64,000 nt of DNA from Hymenobacter tibetensis (GCF_022827545.1 NZ_CP094669.1:641001-705000); one strand, 5' to 3'; positions 51,668 through 59,904 are shown, counted from the first letter of the stretch. The notes: generated from the sequence alone by a model not told the origin. Translations and numbers: made by a program.

Positions 51668-51827
51668 TCTTTTTAGGTTAGCCGTTATTTGTCTGAGGGT
51701 TAAGAACCGAAACGGGCTGTTTCCAAACCCTCCGTTCAACAAAATTCAGTGTAGTGCGGAAGGATTTGGATATTTGTGACGTTGCAAGACAAATTCTCTG
51801 TTTGAATCATTCTTACCCCTTCTAAAT

Positions 51828-52763
51828 ATGAGCTTGGTCGTAATCGGCTCCGTAGCCTTCGATGCCCTAGAAACGCCGTTTGGCAAAACCGATAAGATTA
51901 TCGGTGGTGCTGCCACATACATCACCCTCTCGGCCAGCTATTCGCTGAAGCCCGTAAAGCTGGTGGCCGTAGTAGGCGACGATTTCCCGCAATCCGATAT
52001 TCTGTTGCTGGAAGAGCACGGGGTGGATACCGAAGGGTTGCAGATCAAAGAAGGGGAGAAGTCGTTCTTCTGGTCGGGCAAGTATTCCAACGACCTGAAC
52101 TCGCGCGAGACGCTGGTAACCGAACTCAATGTACTAGCCAACTTCGACCCTGTTCTGCCCGACAGCTACCAGGATTGCAAGTATTTGATGCTGGGCAATC
52201 TGGCGCCGCAAGTACAGCGCCTCGTTATTCAGCGCCTAGTTAACCGTCCTAAGCTCATCGTGATGGACACCATGAACTTCTGGATGGATGTGGCACTAGA
52301 TGAGCTAAAAACGACCATTGAAATGGTGGACGTGCTTAGCATCAACGACGAAGAGGCGCGCCAGCTTTCGGGGCAGCATTCGTTGGTAAAGGCCGCTAAA
52401 ATCATCATGGGTATGGGTCCCAAGACGGTTATCATCAAGAAAGGAGAGCACGGCGCTTTGCTGTTTTGCAAAAACAAAGTGTTTTTCGCGCCAGCTCTTC
52501 CCCTGGAAGAAGTATTTGACCCCACCGGCGCCGGCGACACCTTCGCGGGGGGCTTCATCGGCTACCTCGCCGCCACCGACGATATTAGCTTCGAAAACAT
52601 GAAACGCGCCGTAGTACACGGCTCGGCCATGGCTTCTTTCTGCGTCGAGAAGTTCGGTACGGAGCGTCTGTTGAATCTAACGGCTGAAGAAGTGGAGGCT
52701 AGGGAGCAGAAATTTGCTGATTTGGTGGCGGTTATGCCTGCCACGGCAACCCAAAACGCCTAG
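51828..52763 (+). CDS. PfkB-family sugar/nucleoside kinase
   Basis: Cytosolic ribokinase-fold kinase of 311 residues. The N-terminal glycine pair is seen in IIGGAATYITLSASY, followed by KLVAVVGDDFPQSDILLLEEHGV. The second PfkB signature DPTGAGDTFAGGFIGYLAA carries the catalytic Asp and anion hole. The ATP-site NDEEARQLSG and the TVIIKKGEHGALLF strand are present. Family members phosphorylate sugars or nucleosides; the substrate is not clear, though the 'VIGSVAFDALETPFGK' start is like Bacteroidota proteins often annotated as sugar kinase. It is followed by a long hairpin at 52782-52859. Confidence 0.92.
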   Translation: MSLVVIGSVAFDALETPFGKTDKIIGGAATYITLSASYSLKPVKLVAVVGDDFPQSDILLLEEHGVDTEGLQIKEGEKSFFWSGKYSNDLNSRETLVTELNVLANFDPVLPDSYQDCKYLMLGNLAPQVQRLVIQRLVNRPKLIVMDTMNFWMDVALDELKTTIEMVDVLSINDEEARQLSGQHSLVKAAKIIMGMGPKTVIIKKGEHGALLFCKNKVFFAPALPLEEVFDPTGAGDTFAGGFIGYLAATDDISFENMKRAVVHGSAMASFCVEKFGTERLLNLTAEEVEAREQKFADLVAVMPATATQNA

Positions 52764-52781
52764 CCAAACAGGCGTATACTG

Positions 52782-52859
52782 AGGCGAACTTCACGAAGAA
52801 GCCGGTAAGAACTGCGAGGATATCTCCCGTTCTTACCGGCTTCTTCGTGAAGTCCGCCT
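52782..52859 (+). terminator. 31-bp hairpin after the PfkB gene
   Basis: Arms at 52782-52812 and 52829-52859 pair with one mismatch around a 16-nt loop. The flanking T content is low (TTTATT), so it may serve as an mRNA 3'-end stabiliser as well as a terminator. Confidence 0.75.
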
Positions 52860-52938
52860 TTATTATGTATAACCCTATGCCCGACAAAACGGTAAAAGAA
52901 ACCATAAGGCAATCATCTCACCTTTAGCTTCTACCGTC

Positions 52939-53208
52939 ATGTCTAAGCATAAAAAAGAAAACCCCGCCTCGAATCAAAAAGTTAACTCGCCTATGGGCCC
53001 AGATGCCCTAAACGGTATGCCTGCTTCCATGGATCCTAGCACAGAGGCAGATGCAAGTGGCGTTCAAAACTTGAATCAAAACCATATCACCGAAACCGGC
53101 AACCAAATCAAGAACAATACGCCGGGCGGTAATTTCAACGAGGTACGGAGCAGCCGTATCAACAAGCCTCGCAACAGCCCGAACCCTAGCCAGCAAAATC
53201 AGAAGTAG
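52939..53208 (+). CDS. Small hydrophilic protein
   Basis: An 89-residue protein of unknown family, extremely rich in Asn, Gln, Lys and Pro and almost without hydrophobic runs. It starts SKHKKENPASNQKVN, has a Met/Gly/Pro-rich middle (SPMGPDALNGMPASMDPS), and continues through NLNQNHITETGNQIKNN to a basic end. The composition predicts an intrinsically disordered soluble protein. No cysteine, signal or motif is seen. A clear terminator follows the stop by 12 bp, which supports it as a real gene. A desiccation- or stress-type hydrophilin is a guess. Confidence 0.7.
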   Translation: MSKHKKENPASNQKVNSPMGPDALNGMPASMDPSTEADASGVQNLNQNHITETGNQIKNNTPGGNFNEVRSSRINKPRNSPNPSQQNQK

Positions 53209-53220
53209 CGCTGGCCGCAC

Positions 53221-53259
53221 AAAAAAAGCCCCGGATGAAGTTCATTCGGGGCTTTTTTT
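53221..53259. terminator. Bidirectional terminator
   Basis: An 18-bp stem with one wobble pair (53221-53238 with 53242-53259), a 3-nt loop, A-run before and T-run after. It lies between the small hydrophilic gene and the convergent lipoprotein gene. Confidence 0.9.
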
Positions 53260-53295
53260 GTGCTCTGAATTCAACACGGGCATGCCGAACAGAAT

Positions 53296-54108
53296 CTATG
53301 GTACCACCGTCAGGCGAACCACACGCGTATCGACGTCACCATGGTCAAAAAAGTCTTGCTCGAAGAGAATGGTCTTGTTGTCGAGCCAGCGCGGTTGGTT
53401 GCATCCCCATTCGGTTTGACGTTCCCACAGCAGCCGAACATTGCCATCCTCCACGGTCCAGAGTTGTAAGCCATTGGGTTCGTAGCGAGCCAGTACATCG
53501 GAGTTGCCACACACAAAGTGGCGTCCATCGGGAGAAACGGCCGGCGGACTCCATATGCGGGTACGTCGGCCTGTGCGTTGGTCGACCAACAAATAGTATC
53601 CTCCTTCATAAAGCCGCACGGCCACCAGCCATTGTCGGATAGCAGGTATCGACGTGATATACTCGTAGGCCGTGTTGGTTTCGTCTTCCGCTGGGTTATT
53701 GACAAGCCGAATTGGTTTAGTCCGTGAGGGCTGCAGCCAGAGTGTGCGGCTCGTGCGTCGTACCAACGGACCCGCCGTGCGCAGGCGCATGCGTTCCTCG
53801 GCTTCAAAGTCGAACGATTCTTCTTCTTCGGCTGAAGAAGGCACTACCGGAAGTTTGAGAGGCTTTGGTAGTTTTTCATACACCCCCCGCGATGCATGAT
53901 GAATAGGAAGCACGCGGCCTGCTACCTGCACCAGCGTATCCAAATGGCCAAGTCGGTAGATGCGCGGCGGCTTAGGTCGTGGCAACGGCGCAACTGGGGC
54001 CGTAGTAGATACGCCCGGCTGGCCCCGTTCTGCGGGGCCTCGGAAAGAACAAGCCAATAGGAGTATCGCCAACGGCAGCACTACTATCACCGCACGAAGC
54101 CGGAACAT
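53296..54108 (-). CDS. Hypothetical lipoprotein
   Basis: A 270-residue exported protein of unknown family. The start MFRLRAVIVVLPLAILLLAC supplies a lipoprotein signal with lipobox LLAC, Cys20 lipidated. A Pro-rich linker follows. The remainder has the look of a small beta-propeller or WD-like sensor: repeated short strands such as YEYITSIPAIRQWLVAVRLYE, VSPDGRHFVCGNSD, GLQLWTVEDGNVRLLWERQ and PRWLDNKTILFE. It starts 30 bp after the stop of the M61 peptidase gene on the same strand, so the two are likely cotranscribed and may act together in the envelope. Confidence 0.75.
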   Translation of the reverse strand: MFRLRAVIVVLPLAILLLACSFRGPAERGQPGVSTTAPVAPLPRPKPPRIYRLGHLDTLVQVAGRVLPIHHASRGVYEKLPKPLKLPVVPSSAEEEESFDFEAEERMRLRTAGPLVRRTSRTLWLQPSRTKPIRLVNNPAEDETNTAYEYITSIPAIRQWLVAVRLYEGGYYLLVDQRTGRRTRIWSPPAVSPDGRHFVCGNSDVLARYEPNGLQLWTVEDGNVRLLWERQTEWGCNQPRWLDNKTILFEQDFFDHGDVDTRVVRLTVVP

Positions 54109-54137
54109 GGTATGAACTGAAAAACTGAACGCTCTAC

Positions 54138-55874
54138 TTAAAAATCCTGCTTCAACCAACTCCGAAAGCTAGCCTGTTGCTCGGGAGTTGCCTCGGGTAA
54201 CTTTTCAATGGTAATCTTCTGCCAGTATCGTTGCTCGGTTTGGCCGCTTAAAAGCACTGTTAGCAACCGGTTCTGGCGGAACACGCTGACTTCGTATTGC
54301 TGATCTTCGCGGGTGGAAAGCAGGCTGTGCAAGTTCATATCAACTCGCCGGCCATTTACGGCCACTAGCTCGTCATCAACGGTGAGGGCTGCTGCTGCGG
54401 GTGAACCAGGTAAAATATCCGTGACTTCGGTGCGCTCATTCTTGACGGTTGTCCGAAAGCCAAATAGGCCTTCGGAAGCAGAAGTGTTTTCCTGAATTCG
54501 AAGCGTACAGCCCACAAAGCTCAACGCTTTGTCGAGAGGTTCTTCCAGAGACGCAACGCCATAGATGAACTTGTCGAAATAAGCCTGCATGTCGCGCCCG
54601 GCAACCTCGTTCACAATACGGATGTAGTCTTGCTCGGTATAGCCTACGCCAGTCTGGCCGAACTCTTCCCATAGCCGACGCATCACTTCGTCGAGGCTGC
54701 GGGCATGGTTGGAAAGGCGGCGCAAAGTGATGTCAAGCAGTAGAGCTACCAAGGCGCCTTTGTGGTACACCGATACTTTACGGTCGGGCACACCAGCTTT
54801 ATAGCCGTCTAGCCACAGGTCCATGCTAGCATCGGCTAAAGAGAGGTTGAAGCGGCCATAGTCATCGTAATGCTTGCGCAGTACGGTATTCAGTTCGGCA
54901 AAGTATTGAGCTGCAGTACGAACCCCGGCTCGTGCTAATAGATACTCACCGTAGTACGTGGTAATACCTTCCGCAATAAAGCAGGTGCGGAAGTAGTTCT
55001 CCTTGGAGTAGTCGTACGGCTGCATTTCCGCTGGCCGAATGCTCTTGATGTTCCAGGCATGAAACAACTCATGGCAACTAACCCCCAACAGCTCCTTGTA
55101 TAACCCCTCGGTCATCAGCAGCTCCGCTGGCCCAATCGTAATGACAGTGGAATTGAGGTGCTCTACGCCGTGGTAGTACTTGTAGGGCAAAACCTGATTC
55201 AGGAAGTGGTAGTCTTGCGCCGGAAATGAGCCAAACAGGGCCAATTGTTCTGCGCTGAATGCCCGAAAGTCAGCCACTAGCCGCGACCAGTCCACGGGGC
55301 ACTCCCCTTGGATCCAGATGTAAAAGGGGAGGCCTTGCACCTCGTAGTTGCGGTATTGTAGGGTAGGGCTGGCAATAAGGGGTGAATCAGCTAGGTGGTC
55401 GAAGCTCTGCGCTTGCAGTGTGTTGGGTCCAGTTTGGGGAAGTCCGCAGGCAAGTTGCCAGCCTTCGGGCAACAGTAGCTGCACCTGGCACGGCTCCTGC
55501 TGGCGTCCCTCAATGTATAGGAAGCCCTGCACGGGGTTCAGGTAAAGTTGGGTTTCATCAAGCCATGACCCTCCCGCATCCATTTGGTGTGCGTAGAAGT
55601 TGTAATGCACTTGCACCGTCCGGCCTTGGGCGCCACTTACTTCCCACCGGTCTTTGGTGAGCTTACGGGTAGCCAGCAATTCTTGTGAGGATGCGTCGGT
55701 TACTTCTACTCGTTGGATTTTTTGAGCGAAGTTCTGTAGCTCGTAGCGTCCGGGCCGCCAGGCAGGCAATTGCAATTCCAACGGCTCTGTAGTGTCTTTC
55801 GACACCTCAAAGGTCATTTGCAGCTGCACATAAAAGGTAAGCGGGTTCTCGAACGAAACGTAATAGTGAATCAT
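54138..55874 (-). CDS. M61 family metallopeptidase (glycyl aminopeptidase type)
   Basis: Zinc peptidase of 578 residues. The catalytic motif HELFHAWNIKSIRP contains the HExxH zinc ligands. The third ligand Glu is in CFIAEGITTYYGEYLL downstream. The N-terminal beta-sandwich is M61-like (WRPGRYELQNFAQKIQRVEV). The C-terminal PDZ domain (LGF-x structure near GLFGFRTTVKNERTEVTDILPG, then AVNGRRVDMNLHSLL) is standard for the family. There is no obvious signal peptide, so the location is uncertain. It is followed after 30 bp by the lipoprotein gene. It is divergent from rpmH, and the region between holds the rpmH promoter. Confidence 0.93.
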   Translation of the reverse strand: MIHYYVSFENPLTFYVQLQMTFEVSKDTTEPLELQLPAWRPGRYELQNFAQKIQRVEVTDASSQELLATRKLTKDRWEVSGAQGRTVQVHYNFYAHQMDAGGSWLDETQLYLNPVQGFLYIEGRQQEPCQVQLLLPEGWQLACGLPQTGPNTLQAQSFDHLADSPLIASPTLQYRNYEVQGLPFYIWIQGECPVDWSRLVADFRAFSAEQLALFGSFPAQDYHFLNQVLPYKYYHGVEHLNSTVITIGPAELLMTEGLYKELLGVSCHELFHAWNIKSIRPAEMQPYDYSKENYFRTCFIAEGITTYYGEYLLARAGVRTAAQYFAELNTVLRKHYDDYGRFNLSLADASMDLWLDGYKAGVPDRKVSVYHKGALVALLLDITLRRLSNHARSLDEVMRRLWEEFGQTGVGYTEQDYIRIVNEVAGRDMQAYFDKFIYGVASLEEPLDKALSFVGCTLRIQENTSASEGLFGFRTTVKNERTEVTDILPGSPAAAALTVDDELVAVNGRRVDMNLHSLLSTREDQQYEVSVFRQNRLLTVLLSGQTEQRYWQKITIEKLPEATPEQQASFRSWLKQDF

Positions 55875-56044
55875 AGAAACGCGAAGCGGGTAGGCAGAAA
55901 CCTGGTGTAAAGCTACGGCTATCCGACTGAAAAACGCGGATGAATAGCCGCCTTTGATACGGGAAAACAGCGGTTTCGATTAGGATAAATAGTCGAAAAT
56001 CGGACAGTTCTCAGAAGTTGCAAACAGAAAAAAGTGACTGTGGC

Positions 56045-56076
56045 TTTGATGTTTCAAAGTCAAGCTCGTACCTTTG
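56045..56076 (+). promoter_or_regulatory. rpmH-rnpA promoter
   Basis: TTTG (56045-56048), a 20-bp spacer and TACCTTTG (56069-56076), a full match to the Bacteroidota consensus, 35 bp before the rpmH start. Confidence 0.75.
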
Positions 56077-56111
56077 CCGGCCTTACCTGTCACTGAGTCA
56101 CTACATATACC

Positions 56112-56270
56112 ATGAAACGTACCTTCCAGCCTTCGCAGCGCAAACGCCGCAACAAGCATGGCTTCCGCTCCCGCATGGAAACCGCCAACGGCCGCAACGT
56201 GTTGGCCCGCCGCCGTGCCAAGGGCCGCAAGCGTCTAACCGTATCCGACGAAGGCCGTCACAAGCGCTAA
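56112..56270 (+). CDS. rpmH: 50S ribosomal protein L34
   Basis: A 52-residue, very basic ribosomal protein of the large subunit. The sequence [20 protein letters not shown] followed by [21 protein letters not shown] is the universal L34 pattern, continued by the Bacteroidota-type end [10 protein letters not shown]. The ATG at 56112 is 35 bp after the -7 box, and the gene is followed 6 bp later by rnpA, the classic rpmH-rnpA pair. dnaA and the origin, which neighbour this pair in many other bacteria, are not seen here. Confidence 0.98.
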   Translation: MKRTFQPSQRKRRNKHGFRSRMETANGRNVLARRRAKGRKRLTVSDEGRHKR

Positions 56271-56276
56271 GCGCCT

Positions 56277-56750
56277 GTGAGTAACCTGTTGCCGTCTGGT
56301 GTTTCGCCCCTGGGGTCGAAGCCAGAGGATAGGGTTCGTTCCTACTCGTTTTCAAAAGAAGAACACTTATGCCGCAAGAAGCTCATTGACGAGCTTTTCG
56401 GCCAGGGTTCTTCTTTTGGTTTATACCCATTGCGTTTGGTATGGCTGCCGGCTGCCGCGCCTACCGCTACGCCTCCACAAGTGCTGGTTAGCGTAAGCAA
56501 ACGCAGCTTCAAGCGCGCTGTTGACCGAAATAACTTGAAGCGCCTCATGCGCGAAGCTTATCGGCTCAACAAGCACCACCTCACGGAGGCAGTAGATGGC
56601 CACCCCATTGGCTTGTTAGCAATTATCTACACCGGCAAAGAAAAAAAGCCTTTCGCGCTGGTTGAAAAAAAATTAATTTCAGGGCTGGAGCGTTTACTTA
56701 CCGAACCCTTTGTCGCGCCCGCAACAAAGGACCGAAAAAAGCGTCCTTGA
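56277..56750 (+). CDS. rnpA: Ribonuclease P protein component
   Basis: Protein subunit that helps the RNase P RNA to trim tRNA 5' leaders; 157 residues, somewhat long through an N-terminal extension. The RNR-type motif is SKRSFKRAVDRNNLKRLMREAYR, with the conserved Arg/Lys-rich helix. The N-terminal FSKEEHLCRKKLIDELFGQG block is typical of the Bacteroidota form. It starts at GTG (56277), six bases after the rpmH stop, so translation is coupled. A later in-frame start would truncate the protein and is less likely. Confidence 0.95.
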   Translation: MSNLLPSGVSPLGSKPEDRVRSYSFSKEEHLCRKKLIDELFGQGSSFGLYPLRLVWLPAAAPTATPPQVLVSVSKRSFKRAVDRNNLKRLMREAYRLNKHHLTEAVDGHPIGLLAIIYTGKEKKPFALVEKKLISGLERLLTEPFVAPATKDRKKRP

Positions 56751-56853
56751 ACTAGTTGCGGCTTCAGTGACTTCCGCGGCACCATTTCTCTTTGTTCTCT
56801 GGTTCCTGCCCCTTATTTAGGAGCCAAAGACGAGGTTCTACCAGCCTTCGTTT

Positions 56854-58551
56854 ATGCGTAAAAAGTCTATTGTGGCCGGTTTCCTTCTGGGAGGAGCCAC
56901 CCTATTATCCGTTGCCGCCACTTCAGCCGACAACGAGCGGTATTTCGAAATCGCAAAGAACCTCGACATATTCGCAACCCTTTTCAAGGAAGTCAATACG
57001 TACTACGTAGATGAGATACCGCCTGCCAAATTGGTAAAGACGGGCATCGACGCTATGTTGAAGTCGCTTGATCCGTATACCAATTATATTCCTGAAGATG
57101 ATATCGAGGATTTCCGCACGCTCACTACAGGGCAGTATGGTGGTATTGGGGCGGTAGTCATCAAGCGCGGCGGCAAAACAGTGGTGCAAGCCGCCTACGA
57201 AGGCTACCCCGCTCAAAAAGCTGGTTTGCTGCCCGGCGACGAAATCATGACAATCAACGGTGTCAACGTTGAAAAAAAGAACAACAGCGACATCAGCAAG
57301 CTGCTCAAAGGGCAAGCCAACTCGCTAGTGAAACTGATGGTAACGCGCTACGGCCAAGATGCGCCCGTGGAAATCAACATCACCCGCGACAAAATCCAGG
57401 TTGACAATGTGCCTTACTATGGCATGCTTACTACGGATATCGGGTACTTCCAATTAGCAGGCTTCACTGTTGATGCGGGCAAGGAGGTTCGGATGGCTCT
57501 CACCAAACTCAAAGAGCAGGGGGCGAAGAAAATAGTATTTGACATTCGCGACAATCCCGGCGGCTTGCTCAACGAGTCTGTCAATATTTCCAACCTGTTT
57601 GTAGATAAGGGCCTTGATATCGTAAGCACCAAGGGCAAAGTAACCGAGTGGAATAAAACGTATAAGGCCCTCGATGTGCCTTTTGATACGCAGATTCCGG
57701 TAGCCATCATCACGTCCAACCGCTCAGCGTCAGCTTCTGAAATCGTATCGGGTGTGCTGCAAGACTATGACCGGGCTGTAGTAATAGGGGAGCGGACGTT
57801 CGGCAAAGGCCTAGTGCAAGCAACGCGGCCCTTGAGTTATAACTCACAACTGAAAGTGACCACCGCGAAGTACTACATTCCAAGCGGCCGTTGCATCCAA
57901 GAAATTGACTACGCTCACCGCTCCGAGGATGGTACGCTTGGTAAGGTGCCCGATTCATTGCGCACTGCGTTCAAAACCCAAGCCGGCCGTACTGTGTACG
58001 ATGGCGGTGGTGTGGCGCCTGATATAGAAGTGATGGACCGCGAAATTGCAGACATCACCCGCGTGTTGCTCCAAAAAAGCTACCTCTTCGACTATGCTAC
58101 CCGCTACCGCGCTACGCACCCTACTATAGTGCCCGCTCGGCAGTTCAAGATCAATGACGCCGAGTATCAAAAATTCGTGGATTACCTGAAAGGCAAAGAC
58201 ATCAGCTACAGCACCGATGCTGAAAAGTCATTGGCTGACCTCACCAAAAAGGTGAAGGACGAAAAGCACTATGACGACGTAAAAGCTGAATTGGAGGCAA
58301 TGCGCCGCAAGGTATCCACCAACAAGAGCAACGACTTAACGCGTTTCAAGCCGGAAATAAAGGATCTGTTGGAGCAGGAGATTATATCGCGGTACTACTT
58401 CCAGAAAGGCCAGATAGAAGCCACCTTCGATGATGATCCTAACATCTTGATGGCAATGAATGTCCTCAACGATCCTAACCGGTATGCTGCTCTGCTGCGC
58501 CCGAGTGGCCGAGCTGCCAGCAGCACCAAGGGCGCCGGTACGTCGAAGTAG
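56854..58551 (+). CDS. S41 family C-terminal processing peptidase
   Basis: Serine protease of 565 residues with an N-terminal membrane or signal helix (MRKKSIVAGFLLGGATLLSV). A PDZ domain (about residues 75-165: TTGQYGGIGAVVIKRGGKTV, LPGDEIMTINGVNVEK) is followed by the catalytic S41 domain (about 180-380). The nucleophile Ser lies in SNRSASASEIVSGVL, and the general base Lys is in GERTFGKGLVQATRPL. The NPGGLLNE strand marks the active-site pocket. The C-terminal extension is Ala/Ser/Lys-rich. The enzyme acts on periplasmic proteins, removing C-terminal regions. A hairpin at 58565-58610 ends this gene and abuts the next one. Confidence 0.95.
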   Translation: MRKKSIVAGFLLGGATLLSVAATSADNERYFEIAKNLDIFATLFKEVNTYYVDEIPPAKLVKTGIDAMLKSLDPYTNYIPEDDIEDFRTLTTGQYGGIGAVVIKRGGKTVVQAAYEGYPAQKAGLLPGDEIMTINGVNVEKKNNSDISKLLKGQANSLVKLMVTRYGQDAPVEINITRDKIQVDNVPYYGMLTTDIGYFQLAGFTVDAGKEVRMALTKLKEQGAKKIVFDIRDNPGGLLNESVNISNLFVDKGLDIVSTKGKVTEWNKTYKALDVPFDTQIPVAIITSNRSASASEIVSGVLQDYDRAVVIGERTFGKGLVQATRPLSYNSQLKVTTAKYYIPSGRCIQEIDYAHRSEDGTLGKVPDSLRTAFKTQAGRTVYDGGGVAPDIEVMDREIADITRVLLQKSYLFDYATRYRATHPTIVPARQFKINDAEYQKFVDYLKGKDISYSTDAEKSLADLTKKVKDEKHYDDVKAELEAMRRKVSTNKSNDLTRFKPEIKDLLEQEIISRYYFQKGQIEATFDDDPNILMAMNVLNDPNRYAALLRPSGRAASSTKGAGTSK

Positions 58552-58564
58552 AGGCTACGTTTAC

Positions 58565-58610
58565 ATAAAACAAGAAAGCCGCTCATATTGGGGCGGCTTT
58601 CTTGTTTTAT
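58565..58610 (+). terminator. 18-bp hairpin ending the S41 gene and touching the next start
   Basis: Perfect 18-bp arms (58565-58582 and 58593-58610), a 10-nt loop and T-rich right arm. The following gene's ATG at 58613 lies two bases after the stem, so no room is left for a ribosome-binding site between the stem and the start. Confidence 0.85.
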
Positions 58611-58612
58611 AT

Positions 58613-59191
58613 ATGAATGACTTTGTGCTGCGGGCAAAATACTGGCAGGTATTCTTGTGCTTGTTGGCTCCGCGTTTTGCTTCTTGGTTCGTAACCGATA
58701 ACGATGTTGACACTGCTTTGACATTTAGCAGTGTCTTGATAATGTTGCTTTGGCTAACCCTGCTTGTGAGTGCATTAAGTCGAATGCAATATGACATTCG
58801 AGGTTGCAATTACAAGTTCTTGTTGATCAATGTATTCCTGGTTTCAATTGCTTTCGGCTACAGCGCTGTAGCCGATGATCCTGACTTCCAGTTGTCCTCT
58901 AGCAGCTTTAAAGCTTCTGGTATAGGCTCCTTAATCATTCTTTACATTTTGTTTGCTTATATGCATGCTCATTGGTTTCCAGCTTCGTTGCTTGTTGCGA
59001 AGGAAACCGGGAACCGGCCAGACGTGAGCCAAGTTGTAGTCCCTTTTTTAGCATTATTTTTCTGGCCAATTGGTATTTGGTTTGTTCAGCCTAGGGTGAA
59101 TAAGCTATGGAACGATAAACAATGGGAAAAGCAAGCAATAACTAGATTAGGTTCTCAGGATACCATAGACGAGAATGACAGTAGTGGGTAA
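58613..59191 (+). CDS. Predicted four-helix membrane protein
   Basis: A 192-residue membrane protein of unknown function. The start MNDFVLRAKYWQVF is used; an open frame upstream to 58460 lies inside the S41 gene and is rejected. Four or five hydrophobic helices are seen, with a polar Asp/Ser-rich loop (ADDPDFQLSSSSFKAS). A C-terminal block FFWPIGIWFVQPRVNKLW resembles a segment common to small Bacteroidota membrane proteins. The base composition is visibly more AT-rich than the flanking genes, consistent with acquisition or relaxed selection. Its stop lies 14 bp before tsaB, so the two could be cotranscribed. Confidence 0.75.
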   Translation: MNDFVLRAKYWQVFLCLLAPRFASWFVTDNDVDTALTFSSVLIMLLWLTLLVSALSRMQYDIRGCNYKFLLINVFLVSIAFGYSAVADDPDFQLSSSSFKASGIGSLIILYILFAYMHAHWFPASLLVAKETGNRPDVSQVVVPFLALFFWPIGIWFVQPRVNKLWNDKQWEKQAITRLGSQDTIDENDSSG

Positions 59192-59193
59192 CG

Positions 59194-59201
59194 TAACTTT
59201 G
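59194..59201 (+). promoter_or_regulatory. Putative -7 box four bases before tsaB start
   Basis: TAACTTTG matches TANNTTTG exactly and ends 4 nt before the tsaB ATG at 59206. This spacing predicts a leaderless transcript. The upstream -33 element is not obvious. Confidence 0.4.
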
Positions 59202-59205
59202 CTCC

Positions 59206-59904
59206 ATGCCTAGCCTGATCCTCTCCCTAGAAACCTCTTCCTCTGTTTGCTCCGTAGCCTTGCATCAGCTAGCGGATGGCAATTTAGTAGGCCAGACAGA
59301 GCTACGATTGGAGAAGTCGCATTCCTCCCACTTGAGCGTATTGATTAGTCAGTTGCTTGAAAACAGCCAGCATAACTTGCAGGACGTCGCTGCTGTGGCG
59401 GTTTCCGACGGACCAGGTTCTTACACAGGACTGCGCATTGGAGCAGCAGCTGCCAAAGGGCTCTGCTATGCGTTGGATATTCCGTTGGTAGCCATAAGTA
59501 CCTTGCAGGCGTTGGCGCGGCAGGTAGCTGTTAGCACTGCGTATTCCGAAAACACATTGTTTTGCCCCATGCTCGATGCTCGTCGGATGGAAGTGTACGC
59601 CGCTGTGTACACTCACGACGGACAGCAGGTAGTAGCCCCCACGCCGTTGCTACTCGATTCCGACACCTTGGCCGAACAATTAGCCCACCATCGGGTGTTA
59701 TGCTTTGGTAGCGGCGCATCGAAATTCCAACCATTGGTAGCCAACAATTCCAACGCTATGTTTCTGACAGGTATTGAGCCTTCAGCTATAGCCGTGGGGG
59801 CGCTGGGACTGGAAGCTTACCAACGCCAGGACTTTCGGGATGTGGCTTACTACGAGCCTTTTTACTTGAAAGAGGTGTACACTACCACACCCAAACCAAA
59901 GTAA
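59206..59904 (+). CDS. tsaB: tRNA threonylcarbamoyladenosine biosynthesis protein TsaB
   Basis: A 232-residue Kae1/Hsp70-fold protein that partners TsaD and TsaE in making the t6A37 modification of tRNAs reading ANN codons. The phosphate-1 region LILSLETSSSVCSVAL, the HSSHLSVLISQLL helix and the conserved AVSDGPGSYTGLRIGAAAAKGLCYA block are intact. The C-terminal half (CPMLDARRMEVYAAVYTHDG) has the TsaB form. The ATG at 59206 gives the standard N-terminus. It lies 14 bp after the upstream membrane protein and has its own promoter-like box. Confidence 0.95.
   Translation: MPSLILSLETSSSVCSVALHQLADGNLVGQTELRLEKSHSSHLSVLISQLLENSQHNLQDVAAVAVSDGPGSYTGLRIGAAAAKGLCYALDIPLVAISTLQALARQVAVSTAYSENTLFCPMLDARRMEVYAAVYTHDGQQVVAPTPLLLDSDTLAEQLAHHRVLCFGSGASKFQPLVANNSNAMFLTGIEPSAIAVGALGLEAYQRQDFRDVAYYEPFYLKEVYTTTPKPK

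Noticed and set aside
55875..56044. Origin of replication next to rpmH
   Set aside because: No DnaA-box cluster, no AT-rich unwinding-like repeats and no dnaA gene nearby.
56018..56284. Open frame of 88 codons over rpmH in another frame
   Set aside because: It overlaps the much stronger rpmH reading, which matches the universal L34 pattern.
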